DNA from: Clostridiales bacterium
GTDB lineage: Bacteria > Bacillota > Clostridia > Oscillospirales > CAG-272
Assembly (NCBI GenBank): GCA_016280525.1
Contig: JAEEGW010000130.1
Span: 1 to 10,145, forward strand
Length of the DNA stretch: 10,145 nt
Reading direction: 5' to 3'
Of this stretch, positions 1 to 6,227 are shown in pieces. A program made the translations under genes and the position numbers. A model generated the notes under the pieces. The model was not told the origin of the DNA, did not search any database, and saw only the letters and a program-made list of their open reading frames with translations. Every line of letters begins with the position of its first letter. Within the stretch, counting starts at the first letter, position 1.

Positions 1-65
1 ATGCCGGAATCCCCCATAATTCGTCCCGCAGGGACACCTTTTTCTCCCGTTAGCGTAAGCGGACG

Positions 66-141
66 GATTTCATCACCGCAGGCGATTTCATCGGCAAAGC
101 CGATTTCATCCGTTCCGGAACGGAGCGGATTTCTTTTTTTT
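66..141. repeat. Three tandem 18-nt repeat units forming TTC-spaced hairpins plus a T-tract
   Basis: GATTTCATC occurs at 66-74, 84-92 and 102-110, exactly 18 nt apart, and GATTTC returns at 128. The units fold into successive stems. These are 72-86 (ATCACC/GGCGAT, one mismatch, loop GCA), 90-104 (ATCGGC/GCCGAT, perfect, loop AAA) and 108-130 (ATCCG/CGGAT, enclosing the perfect palindrome at 110-123). TTC separates one stem from the next. Eight T residues follow at 134-141, so the last stem could also act as a weak intrinsic terminator on the + strand. Confidence 0.6.
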
Positions 142-151
142 CCGCACCCCC

Positions 152-171
152 TCAATCTCTTTGGAGATTGA
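152..171. repeat. Perfect 8-bp hairpin in a C-rich/G-rich frame
   Basis: TCAATCTC (152-159) pairs with GAGATTGA (164-171) around a TTTG loop. It is flanked by a C-run at 147-151 and by G-rich sequence at 173-190, so the stem may extend with a bulge. No T-tract follows on +, so I do not call it a terminator. Confidence 0.55.
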
Positions 172-214
172 CGGGAGGGGACAGGGGGGTATGGGGGGAT
201 AAAATAATGAAGTC

Positions 215-229
215 GTCGGCTTTGCCGAC
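215..229. repeat. GTCGGC/GCCGAC hairpin, inverted copy of the 90-104 stem
   Basis: The stem GTCGGC, loop TTT, stem GCCGAC is perfect. Positions 216-228 are the exact reverse complement of 91-103, so the same 13-nt element sits in both orientations 125 nt apart. A third relative with loop GTA lies at 458-472. Confidence 0.55.
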
Positions 230-307
230 TAATGAAGCAAAGACGCCCGCAGAAATAACATTTTAATTTCTTCATTAGCGAAGCGTCTTCATTTCATCAT
301 TAGCCCG

Positions 308-436
308 CGTGAACCCCCACCGCTATACGCGGCGGGGAACCCCGCGTTAGCGGGCGTCTTCATTCGGGCACGTTGTGCCCGCGAGGGGTGGCCCGGGGTT
401 CCCCGAAAACGAGGTACGAGTTTTTGGGGGTTCACG
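308..436. repeat. Nested inverted-repeat element with central hairpin
   Basis: The outer arms are perfect 12-nt inverted repeats (308-319 against 425-436). The inner arms are a second perfect 12-nt pair (333-344 against 394-405, CGGGGAACCCCG type). The centre is a 7-bp hairpin CGGGCAC/GTGCCCG with loop GTT (365-381). Arm spacing is 13 nt on the left and 19 nt on the right, then 20 and 12 nt inside, so the figure is nested but not exactly symmetric. It resembles a small palindromic or MITE-like unit. No transposase or clear target-site duplication is visible. Confidence 0.55.
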
Positions 437-451
437 GGTGGGAAACCACCC
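436..451. repeat. GGGTGG-GAAA-CCACCC hairpin
   Basis: A perfect 6-bp GC-rich stem is closed by a GAAA (GNRA-type) tetraloop. It begins at the last base of the outer inverted-repeat arm. A GNRA loop would be especially stable as RNA, but there is no evidence that this stretch is transcribed. Confidence 0.5.
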
Positions 452-457
452 ATATTC

Positions 458-480
458 GTCGGCGTAGCCGACACTTTTTT
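458..480 (+). terminator. GC hairpin followed by a T-run; possible intrinsic terminator
   Basis: GTCGGC (458-463), loop GTA, GCCGAC (467-472) is followed after two bases by six T residues (475-480). This has the form of a rho-independent terminator on +, but no + strand gene precedes it in the window. The stem is also a member of the repeat family at 90-104 and 215-229, so it may simply be a repeat. If functional, it would insulate the downstream promoter from read-through. Confidence 0.35.
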
Positions 481-516
481 TATTCTTTATTCTTTCTTAT
501 TTATTCTTTATTCTTT
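479..516. repeat. 21-nt-period tandem repeat, T-rich
   Basis: The 17-nt sequence TTTATTCTTTATTCTTT at 479-495 recurs without change at 500-516, giving a period of 21 nt. Within each copy TTATTCT is itself repeated. The tract lies about 50 nt upstream of the promoter at 566-594. It is likely a slippage-prone AT-rich spacer. A regulatory role is not shown. Confidence 0.6.
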
Positions 517-565
517 AAAGCGGGAGGAAAGACCCCTCCCCCTACATCTTTTTATAAAAAAGTCC

Positions 566-594
566 TTGCTATTTGTAATTATTTATGTTATAAT
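566..594 (+). promoter_or_regulatory. Sigma-A type promoter with extended -10
   Basis: TTGCTA (566-571) as -35 and a perfect TATAAT (589-594) as -10 are separated by exactly 17 nt. TGT immediately before the -10 (586-588) supplies the extended -10 TGn motif. Transcription should start near 600, leaving a leader of only about 25 nt before the ATG at 625. That is too short for a riboswitch, so any vitamin-dependent control would need a repressor or act elsewhere. Confidence 0.8.
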
Positions 595-624
595 GAAACC
601 GCCACACAAAAAGGAGAGCGAAAA

Positions 625-1203
625 ATGAAGAAGATACATATAAGAAATCTTGCTTTGACGGGACTTTTTATGTCAATAGGTCTCGTTTTACCGTTTTTGA
701 CCGGGCAGATACCTGAAATAGGAAATATGCTGTTACCGATGCACATACCCGTGTTTTTGTGCGCGCTTATATGCGGCTGGCAGTACGGTCTGCCCATGGC
801 GTTTGTTCTGCCGCTTCTCCGCTCGCTCATATTCGGTATGCCGCCGCTCTACCCCACGGCTCTGTCCATGGCGTTTGAGCTTGCGACGTACGCGTTCGTC
901 GCCGGACTGCTCTACGGGCTTGCAAAAAAGCAAAACATTTTGACCGTATATTACAGCATCATAGCCGCCATGATAGCCGGACGTCTCGTCTGGGGCGCGG
1001 CGCAGGCGACGTTTCTCGGCATCGGCGGCAAACCGTTCACGTTCAGCGCTTTTCTTTCGGGCGCGCTGCTCAACGCCATACCGGGAATAATAATCCAGCT
1101 CATCCTCATCCCCGCCGTCCTGTTCGCGCTTGACCGATCGGGACTCGTGCCGTTCAAACGTCCGGGAAAACCGGAAGAAGAAACAACAGAAACAGAAGAA
1201 TAA
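625..1203 (+). CDS. ECF transporter S component (substrate-binding membrane subunit)
   Basis: This 192-residue integral membrane protein resembles S components of energy-coupling factor transporters of the ECF_trnsprt type. These bind a vitamin or precursor in the membrane and work with a shared EcfT/EcfA1/EcfA2 module, which is not in this window. Visible hydrophobic segments fall at about residues 8-27, 38-58, 60-75, 80-97, 104-125 and 145-168. The stretch LPMHIPVFLCALICGWQYG, then LLRSLIFGMPPLYPTA and FELATYAFVAGLLYG, is typical of this group. The C-tail is charged (EEETTETEE) and cytosolic in expectation. I chose ATG 625 because AAGGAG lies at 611-616, nine bases before it, and the promoter at 566-594 excludes the longer open frame starting at 373. 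The gene appears monocistronic. Substrate cannot be read from the sequence. Confidence 0.88.
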   Translation: MKKIHIRNLALTGLFMSIGLVLPFLTGQIPEIGNMLLPMHIPVFLCALICGWQYGLPMAFVLPLLRSLIFGMPPLYPTALSMAFELATYAFVAGLLYGLAKKQNILTVYYSIIAAMIAGRLVWGAAQATFLGIGGKPFTFSAFLSGALLNAIPGIIIQLILIPAVLFALDRSGLVPFKRPGKPEEETTETEE

Positions 1204-1208
1204 AGAAA

Positions 1209-1243
1209 AGAGCCGGTGAGTATCAGCTGATACCGCCGGCTCT
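1209..1243 (-). terminator. Stem-loop terminator between convergent genes, overlapping the - strand CDS end
   Basis: AGAGCCGG (1209-1216) pairs with CCGGCTCT (1236-1243). The interior is the perfect 14-nt palindrome 1220-1233, so the hairpin is long with one small internal loop. Read on the - strand it is followed by a T-rich tract (TTTCTTTATTCTT), the right form for ending the polysaccharide operon. On + the sequence after the stem has more A than T, so termination of the ECF gene may be weaker. The stop codon of the - strand gene (1225-1223) lies inside the palindrome, so the terminator is partly coding. Confidence 0.75.
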
Positions 1244-2350
1244 GAAAAATTCTTTCATCTCGTCGTAATCTTTTTGTTGTACGTTCCTGTAATCGAGCTT
1301 TGACGCGTTTTCTTTCGCGTACCGCATCAGGCTGAATATCCTTTTTAGCCAGCAGAACGGAAGAAGCACGGGCCATTTATTAAGGACCGGAAACTGCGCT
1401 TTCATTCTTGAAAACGGAAGAAATACGGCGGCTATGAACGAGCGTAATTTACCGCGTTTCATAGACTTATCCGACATAGAGGCTATCCTTCCGGCTTTGT
1501 ACGATCTGTCGCTGCCGTTGATCCCGTGCTCGAATGCGTGGTTTAACAGTATCTCGTGATCCGGTTCGAGTGGGATCTCTCCCATGCAGGCGCGGCTCAG
1601 ATCCGCCATTTTTTTGTGGAAAACGGTCAAGCCCGTTTTTTCAAAAACTTCGTTTATAAACTGCGTATCAAGCTCCTGCTTATCCAAAAGCCAGCCGTCC
1701 GCAATGCGCCTTAAGCCCAGACTGCCGTTTTTGAAGTCTTTATACAAATGGACGTAATGGAAAATATAGACATCCTCCGCCGACATGGTATAGATATTGT
1801 TTTCCTTTTTCTCTGCTCTGTCCCACACGGATTCTTCCCATGCCCGGATCTCTTTGCTGTCGTCGGTCAGCCTTTTGTGCATCTCAACGGTCACTTCGTT
1901 GTATCTGAAATCGTCATGCATCCACGAGGTTTCATCACCGGATGAATATCCCAGATCCTGCATGATCTTTTTTATTTTGTCAAATTCATACGGCATAACG
2001 AGTATGTCAAGGTCCGCCATCTGCCGCATGACGCTTCTCGGGTAGAGCTTGCAGAGCTCCCAGCCTTTAAGCGGCATACAGCCGTATCCGGCGCTTGAAA
2101 GAGCGTTAAGTATGCGTTCGCCCTCGTAACTTTGAAGAACGGACTGCTTTACCGTTTTGAAATACGTCTCTTCCAGGTCTTTTTTCATATTCTGCGGCAA
2201 AAGATCAAAAACGGTAAGGATTATACCGCTGTGCATTATTGCTTTTTCAACCGCTTTTGCCGAAACGCCTTCAAAATCGGCTTCGTTTGATACGACGCCG
2301 AGGCTTTTTTTCAGCAAATACAATACAAAACTTTGATCTTCCGTCAACAT
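1223..2350 (-). CDS. Nucleotidyltransferase_5 family protein (PF14907-like), last gene of the operon
   Basis: This 375-residue soluble protein carries the signature of the uncharacterised nucleotidyltransferase family PF14907: PLKGWEL (93-99), LYPRSVMRQMADLDILV (102-118) and VEMHKRL (155-161). DLDILV supplies the paired Asp residues expected of the polymerase-beta-like fold. A second His-rich helix follows (IFHYVHLYKDF, near 195-205) and then GLRRIADGWLLDK. The family is recurrent in capsule and peptide-modification loci but its reaction is not established here, and I assign no substrate. Start ATG 2350 is supported by AAGGAAC a few bases upstream. A 32-nt gap separates it from the glycosyltransferase, so it is probably cotranscribed. 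The C-terminal codons lie inside the terminator hairpin. The N-terminal 80 residues are mostly helical and have no motif I recognise. Confidence 0.85.
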   Translation of the reverse strand: MLTEDQSFVLYLLKKSLGVVSNEADFEGVSAKAVEKAIMHSGIILTVFDLLPQNMKKDLEETYFKTVKQSVLQSYEGERILNALSSAGYGCMPLKGWELCKLYPRSVMRQMADLDILVMPYEFDKIKKIMQDLGYSSGDETSWMHDDFRYNEVTVEMHKRLTDDSKEIRAWEESVWDRAEKKENNIYTMSAEDVYIFHYVHLYKDFKNGSLGLRRIADGWLLDKQELDTQFINEVFEKTGLTVFHKKMADLSRACMGEIPLEPDHEILLNHAFEHGINGSDRSYKAGRIASMSDKSMKRGKLRSFIAAVFLPFSRMKAQFPVLNKWPVLLPFCWLKRIFSLMRYAKENASKLDYRNVQQKDYDEMKEFFRAGGIS

Positions 2351-2382
2351 AGCTGTTCCTTTTTATTGCAATTTTTAATACG

Positions 2383-3525
2383 TTATATCCTGTATAAAGA
2401 CGCCCACGAATCTTTTACGGAGCCCCACGATGAAAGCTCTTTTATTATCTTTGAATTGAGCGCGAGCTTATCCTTTTCATCTTTGTCCGGCCCGTTTTGC
2501 AGATACTCTTTAAGTTTTTCGTACAGGTCGTCATAATCCGAATACTCAAAGTAATACGCGCCGTTTGCTTTAAGCTCCTCGTACGGGAGCCACGCGGGGT
2601 TGAATACTGTCTTGCGCGCGTACAGATATTCCTGAAGCGAGGCGGAAAAACCGTCCGTTTTCTGCGCGTGTATGAAAATATCCGAGCTTTGCCTCAGCTT
2701 ACCCGTCTGCTCTCCGTCAAGATACGGCTCGGACAGGCCGTACTCGCAGCCGCAGCTTTTCAGCTTTTGTAATAGCGTTTGCTTATATTCTTCCGTCAGT
2801 CCGTAATTTAGCGGGAGCTGCAAAAATATTTTTGATTTTATATTATCCGGCAGTTTTGCGCACAGATCTATAACGTCTGTGTGATTCTGCGCCGGGCTTC
2901 CGTTATATCCTATCGTCACTACCGTTTTTTGAACCGTATACGAAAAGTATTCTTTGAATTCCGCGCTGTCTTTTTCCGGGTCTATGAAGTCAAGATTTTC
3001 TATTCCGAAGCGTATTATCCGTATTTTGTTATCAAATCCGCCGCCGAATACGGATCTGAATTTCCGTTTCATCTCGCTTGTCGTAAGCATTATAACGTCG
3101 GCTGACTCCAGGTTCTTTTTGTATTTGAGAAGCTGTTTGTCGCCGGCTCTGAACAGGTCGCTGCCCCAAAACGTGCAGACGATTTTTTTGGCGAATTTTC
3201 TTAAATATTTAATCGCAAGTACTTTTTCTTTACTAACGTAGCTTATATGGACGACGTCAAATTCCCCGACCGTTTTTTGCAGCGATTTAATATAATTTAT
3301 ATAATCGGCGTAGTAAACGAGCCCTCTGACTTTCGGTATCTTATTGAACGCTTCGTGCCTTTTTACTCGGCAGATCTTTATCCCGTTGTCAAGGTAAAAC
3401 CTGTCGTTTTTCGTTTCGCCAATGGTAAGAGCGTAAACCTCGTTATTTTCAAGCACGCCGGAATGCGTTACGGCTTTTTCGGTCCACGCCGAGTTATTAT
3501 CACTTATTATCAGGATCCTGCTCAT
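2383..3525 (-). CDS. GT-B fold glycosyltransferase (family 4-like)
   Basis: This 380-residue cytosolic or membrane-peripheral glycosyltransferase probably adds a sugar to the lipid-linked repeat unit. The N-terminal domain opens with MSRILIISD and carries TFWGSDLF (118-125), an acceptor-side motif common in GT4-like capsule enzymes. The C-terminal donor domain starts near 200 with IGYNGSPAQNH (205-215). It continues with LQLPLNYGLTEEY (235-247) and ends with TDGFSASLQEYLYA (290-303), where the Glu corresponds to the conserved donor-binding acid. The NGS..NH then LPLNYG spacing also recalls the Fuc4NAc transferase WecF (GT56), but overall it fits the GT4-like group better. Donor and acceptor are unknown. 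Its ATG overlaps the flippase 3' end by 26 nt in another frame, with a weak GGGGG ribosome site, which suggests translational coupling. By eye the gene is AT-richer than the enzyme genes upstream. Confidence 0.87.
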   Translation of the reverse strand: MSRILIISDNNSAWTEKAVTHSGVLENNEVYALTIGETKNDRFYLDNGIKICRVKRHEAFNKIPKVRGLVYYADYINYIKSLQKTVGEFDVVHISYVSKEKVLAIKYLRKFAKKIVCTFWGSDLFRAGDKQLLKYKKNLESADVIMLTTSEMKRKFRSVFGGGFDNKIRIIRFGIENLDFIDPEKDSAEFKEYFSYTVQKTVVTIGYNGSPAQNHTDVIDLCAKLPDNIKSKIFLQLPLNYGLTEEYKQTLLQKLKSCGCEYGLSEPYLDGEQTGKLRQSSDIFIHAQKTDGFSASLQEYLYARKTVFNPAWLPYEELKANGAYYFEYSDYDDLYEKLKEYLQNGPDKDEKDKLALNSKIIKELSSWGSVKDSWASLYRI

Positions 3526-4843
3526 TTAAACCCCCGTCTGCCAAACGGTTTTCACGCTGCGTTTTTTTATAAAAGGTTATGAAGAATATGACCTGCATCA
3601 CTATTATCAGCGACGTAACGGTGACGGTCGCCGCCGCAGCGCCCGCCGAGCCGTAGCTTTGTATAAGAATAAGGTTAAGACCGATATTCACCAAGCCCGA
3701 GATAACGGCGAATATAAGATTCATTTTGACCTTTTTCATTACCGCTATCGTATTTCCGAAAAGGACTTTTACGGAACTTAAAAAATAGTTTATGCCTAAA
3801 ATGCGGAAGATATGCGACACGTTCATATACTTTTCACCGTATATAAGGCTTACGACGTAGGGAGAAAAGACCTCTATAAGTATTAAAACGACGGCGTTTA
3901 CGCAAATAAATATTCTTAAGATCTTTAGTATGTAGTTTTTGAAATCCTTTATGCCGCCGGCATATTTTTCCACCATAAGCGGATAAAAGAACGTTATAAG
4001 GCTCGTAGGTATGAACAGGCACGCCGCCGGGATGATGGAGGCAACTTTATAGTCCGCCAGTATCTCCGAATCCTTTAAGACTATGCCGAGGCACGTCACG
4101 TCAAGCAGAACGAGCATGGACGACGTGAAATTCGTGACCGCGCATAAAAGCGAAAAGGAAAGTATGCTCTTTTTATCTTTTTTGTCTAACGGCGTTTTTG
4201 CTTTTGCTATGCTGCAAAAAAACGATTCCCTGCTTAAAAATATCGATGCGACAGACGCGGCTGCGATATTTGACAGGTAGCTTGAGATTATAAGTCCCGC
4301 CGTGCCGAAAAAGTACGTGAATACTATGTTTGATATAAGAGTTGCAACAGCAAAGCATATATTCGTATACGCGTATTTTTTGTTCAGGCGCTTAACGCGC
4401 AGTACCGCCTGGAAATAGCTGTTGCAGTATACGACGAAAGGTATGCCCGCCATAAAAGCAAGATATATGCCCGCGGGATTGCCGGCGGCAAGCCCCATAA
4501 TAAGTCCCGCCGCGAGTATGCCGGCAAACAGCACAACGTTGAACGCGGTGCCGGCGGGAAACGTGAAGCGGTATATCGAGTTTTTCTTCTCTTCGTCTAT
4601 CTTCTCCGAGCAGAACTGTATGACCGCGGAAAAAAGACCTAACCCGATAAACACGGCGATATAGGAATATATATTGCTGGCGCTCACGTAATCGCCGTAG
4701 CTGCTTTTCGGCAGACGTCTTATAACGAATACGGACGACAAAAGTCCGCCTATATGCGCTATGGCGCTGCTGCCGAAAATATGGAACATGCCTTTTTTGG
4801 CAACGCTTTTGAATTCGCCTAAAAACTCCCGGATCTTACTCAT
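3500..4843 (-). CDS. Wzx-type oligosaccharide flippase (PST/MOP family)
   Basis: This 447-residue polytopic membrane protein would flip undecaprenyl-diphosphate-linked repeat units across the membrane. It opens with a short cytosolic helix and then SAIAHIGGLLSSVFVIRRLP, followed by YGDYVSASNIYSY, the classic start of polysaccharide_synt (PF01943/PF13440) proteins. Hydrophobic helices continue to the end, about 12-14 in number, interrupted by basic loops such as LRVKRLNKKYAY. The tail (KKTQRENRLADGGLNEQDPDNK) is hydrophilic. No single catalytic residue is expected. The ATG at 4843 has only a weak upstream site (GGGAA close by, AAGG about 15 nt away), and Met19 (GMFHIFGSS) is a possible alternative start. 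The gene lies 24 nt after the dehydrogenase stop and overlaps the following glycosyltransferase. Repeat-unit specificity cannot be read from the sequence. Confidence 0.9.
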   Translation of the reverse strand: MSKIREFLGEFKSVAKKGMFHIFGSSAIAHIGGLLSSVFVIRRLPKSSYGDYVSASNIYSYIAVFIGLGLFSAVIQFCSEKIDEEKKNSIYRFTFPAGTAFNVVLFAGILAAGLIMGLAAGNPAGIYLAFMAGIPFVVYCNSYFQAVLRVKRLNKKYAYTNICFAVATLISNIVFTYFFGTAGLIISSYLSNIAAASVASIFLSRESFFCSIAKAKTPLDKKDKKSILSFSLLCAVTNFTSSMLVLLDVTCLGIVLKDSEILADYKVASIIPAACLFIPTSLITFFYPLMVEKYAGGIKDFKNYILKILRIFICVNAVVLILIEVFSPYVVSLIYGEKYMNVSHIFRILGINYFLSSVKVLFGNTIAVMKKVKMNLIFAVISGLVNIGLNLILIQSYGSAGAAAATVTVTSLIIVMQVIFFITFYKKTQRENRLADGGLNEQDPDNK

Positions 4844-4867
4844 TTCCCGATAAAAGTACCTTTTTTA

Positions 4868-6196
4868 TTACAGTCTCCAGAATCTCATTCCCGACGCTTT
4901 GAGCTCGTCCATACGGTACAGGCTCTTGACGTCTATCAAAACCTTCTCCTCGTCCGGCAGATCCGGTTTGAACAGCTCTTTGAGCTGCATCATTGACATG
5001 GATCTGAATTCGTTGTGTCCCACCGCTACGATAACGCAGTCGGCTTTCGGTATTTTGTCAAGCGGCACGAGGTCCACGCCGTACTCCTGCTTTGCAACGT
5101 CCGCGTCCGCCCACGAATCCGCAACTGTCGGGATTATATCGTATTCTTTCAGGCGGTTCACAATGTCCACTACCTTGCTGTTTCTCGTATCCGGACAGTT
5201 TTCCTTGAAAGTGATGCCTAAAATGACGACTGTCGCTTTTTTGGGAGCAAGGTTTGCCTCTATCATCTCTTTAATGGCCGCGTCCGCGACGAAAGCGCCC
5301 ATACTGTCGTTTATTTTTCTGCCGTTTAATATTATCTGGCTGTGATACCCGAGCTTTTCCGCGGCGTTTGTCAGATAATACGGGTCAACGCCGATGCAGT
5401 GACCGCCTACGAGCCCCGGTTTGAAGCCGAGCGCGTTCCACTTTGTGTTCATGCCGGCTATGACTTCGTCCGTATCTATTTTCAGCTTATCGCAGATAAT
5501 GGCTATCTCGTTCATAAACGCTATGTTTATATCGCGCTGGCTGTTCTCCACCACCTTGACGGCTTCCGCGGTCTTTATATCGGACACCGGGAAAGTCCCC
5601 GCCTTGATTATGATATCGTAGACTTTTTTAATCTCGTTTTTGGATTCCTCGTCCATGCCGGATACGATCTTTCTTATGTTCGTCAGCGTGTGCACGCGGT
5701 CTCCGGGGTTTATCCTCTCCGGGCTGTAGCCTATTTTCCAGTCGACGCCGCATTTGAGGCCGGACTCCTTTTCTATTATCGGCACGCAGATATCCTCGGT
5801 CACGCCGGGATATACGGTAGACTCGAATACGACTATAGTTCCGGGCGCTAAATTCTGCCCCACCGTTTTGGACGCGCCTTTTACCGGGCGGAGGTCCGGC
5901 GTCGTATCGTCGTTTACGGGCGTAGGCACCGCGACGATTATGAATCTGGCTTCTTTCAAGCGCGACGGGTCCGCTGTAAAGTCTACCGTCGTGCTTTTTA
6001 TCGCAGCTCCGACCTCGTTTGTTGAGTCTATGCCCTTTTTATATTCGTTCACGCGCTTTTCGTTTATATCAAAGCCTATAACTTTTACGTGCTTTGCAAA
6101 CTCGACGGCTATCGGCATGCCGACGTAGCCGAGACCTACGAGCGCCAGTTTTTCTGTACCGGAAATAAGACCGTTATAAATATCGTTGTACTCCAT
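4868..6196 (-). CDS. wbpA: UDP-N-acetyl-sugar 6-dehydrogenase (WbpA-like)
   Basis: This 442-residue UDP-Glc/GDP-Man dehydrogenase family enzyme oxidises C6 of a UDP-HexNAc twice with NAD+, giving the uronic acid. In this context that should be UDP-GlcNAc to UDP-GlcNAcA. Visible features are the Rossmann motif GLGYVG (21-26), VPTPVND (90-96), ESTVYPG (125-131), IGYSPERINPGD (156-167) and the EAVKVVEN helix (211-218). The active-site Cys267 lies in GGHCIGVDPYYL, and ILGITFKENCPDTRNS (326-341) marks the UDP-binding domain. GYSPERINPGD and the following motifs are typical of the WbpA/TviB branch rather than UDP-glucose dehydrogenase. I chose ATG 6196 over the upstream in-frame ATG 6259. AAGAGGAAG lies directly upstream, it begins MEYNDIYNG, and the longer form would overlap the aminotransferase by 32 nt and add a non-conserved extension. 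Confidence 0.88.
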   Translation of the reverse strand: MEYNDIYNGLISGTEKLALVGLGYVGMPIAVEFAKHVKVIGFDINEKRVNEYKKGIDSTNEVGAAIKSTTVDFTADPSRLKEARFIIVAVPTPVNDDTTPDLRPVKGASKTVGQNLAPGTIVVFESTVYPGVTEDICVPIIEKESGLKCGVDWKIGYSPERINPGDRVHTLTNIRKIVSGMDEESKNEIKKVYDIIIKAGTFPVSDIKTAEAVKVVENSQRDINIAFMNEIAIICDKLKIDTDEVIAGMNTKWNALGFKPGLVGGHCIGVDPYYLTNAAEKLGYHSQIILNGRKINDSMGAFVADAAIKEMIEANLAPKKATVVILGITFKENCPDTRNSKVVDIVNRLKEYDIIPTVADSWADADVAKQEYGVDLVPLDKIPKADCVIVAVGHNEFRSMSMMQLKELFKPDLPDEEKVLIDVKSLYRMDELKASGMRFWRL

Positions 6197-6227
6197 TTTT
6201 CTTCCTCTTAAATCAAGGTAATAAATT

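Larger units (their letters stand above)
1..565. other. Gene-free intergenic block packed with hairpins and inverted repeats
   Basis: I see no credible protein gene here. Short open frames exist (for example 1-171 on +), but they translate the repeats themselves, have no Shine-Dalgarno site and show no recognisable protein. The stretch is a chain of short hairpins and mutually complementary copies: GTCCC/GGGAC at 23-35, three TTC-spaced hairpins at 72-130, a stem at 152-171, GTCGGC/GCCGAC-type stems at 90-104, 215-229 and 458-472, and nested inverted repeats at 308-436. There are also a GAAA-loop stem at 436-451, a 21-nt tandem repeat at 479-516 and a GGGAG/CTCCC stem at 522-540. The octamer TAATGAAG (230-237) reappears inverted as CTTCATTA (270-277). 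Such mosaics look like miniature intergenic repeats scattered in a genome. Whether they are transcribed cannot be judged from the window. Confidence 0.7.

Noticed and set aside
66..110. Possible CRISPR array (18-nt periodic repeats)
   Set aside because: Repeats are only 9 nt with 9-nt intervening segments that are themselves palindromic. No cas gene is present, and both lengths are far below CRISPR norms.
1..171. Small + strand ORF beginning with ATG at position 1
   Set aside because: It encodes only the repeat units in low-complexity Ser/Pro/Ile text and has no visible ribosome site, so it is most likely fortuitous.
289..474. 61-codon - strand ORF in the intergenic block
   Set aside because: It lies within the nested inverted repeats and no recognisable protein or ribosome site supports it.
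373..624. Upstream 84-residue extension of the ECF S component frame
   Set aside because: It runs through repeats and across the promoter at 566-594, has no ribosome site at 373, and the protein family starts at the Met encoded at 625.
4899..5851. Long + strand ORFs opposite the dehydrogenase and other operon genes
   Set aside because: They are antisense shadows of well-supported - strand genes, with no family motifs or ribosome sites.
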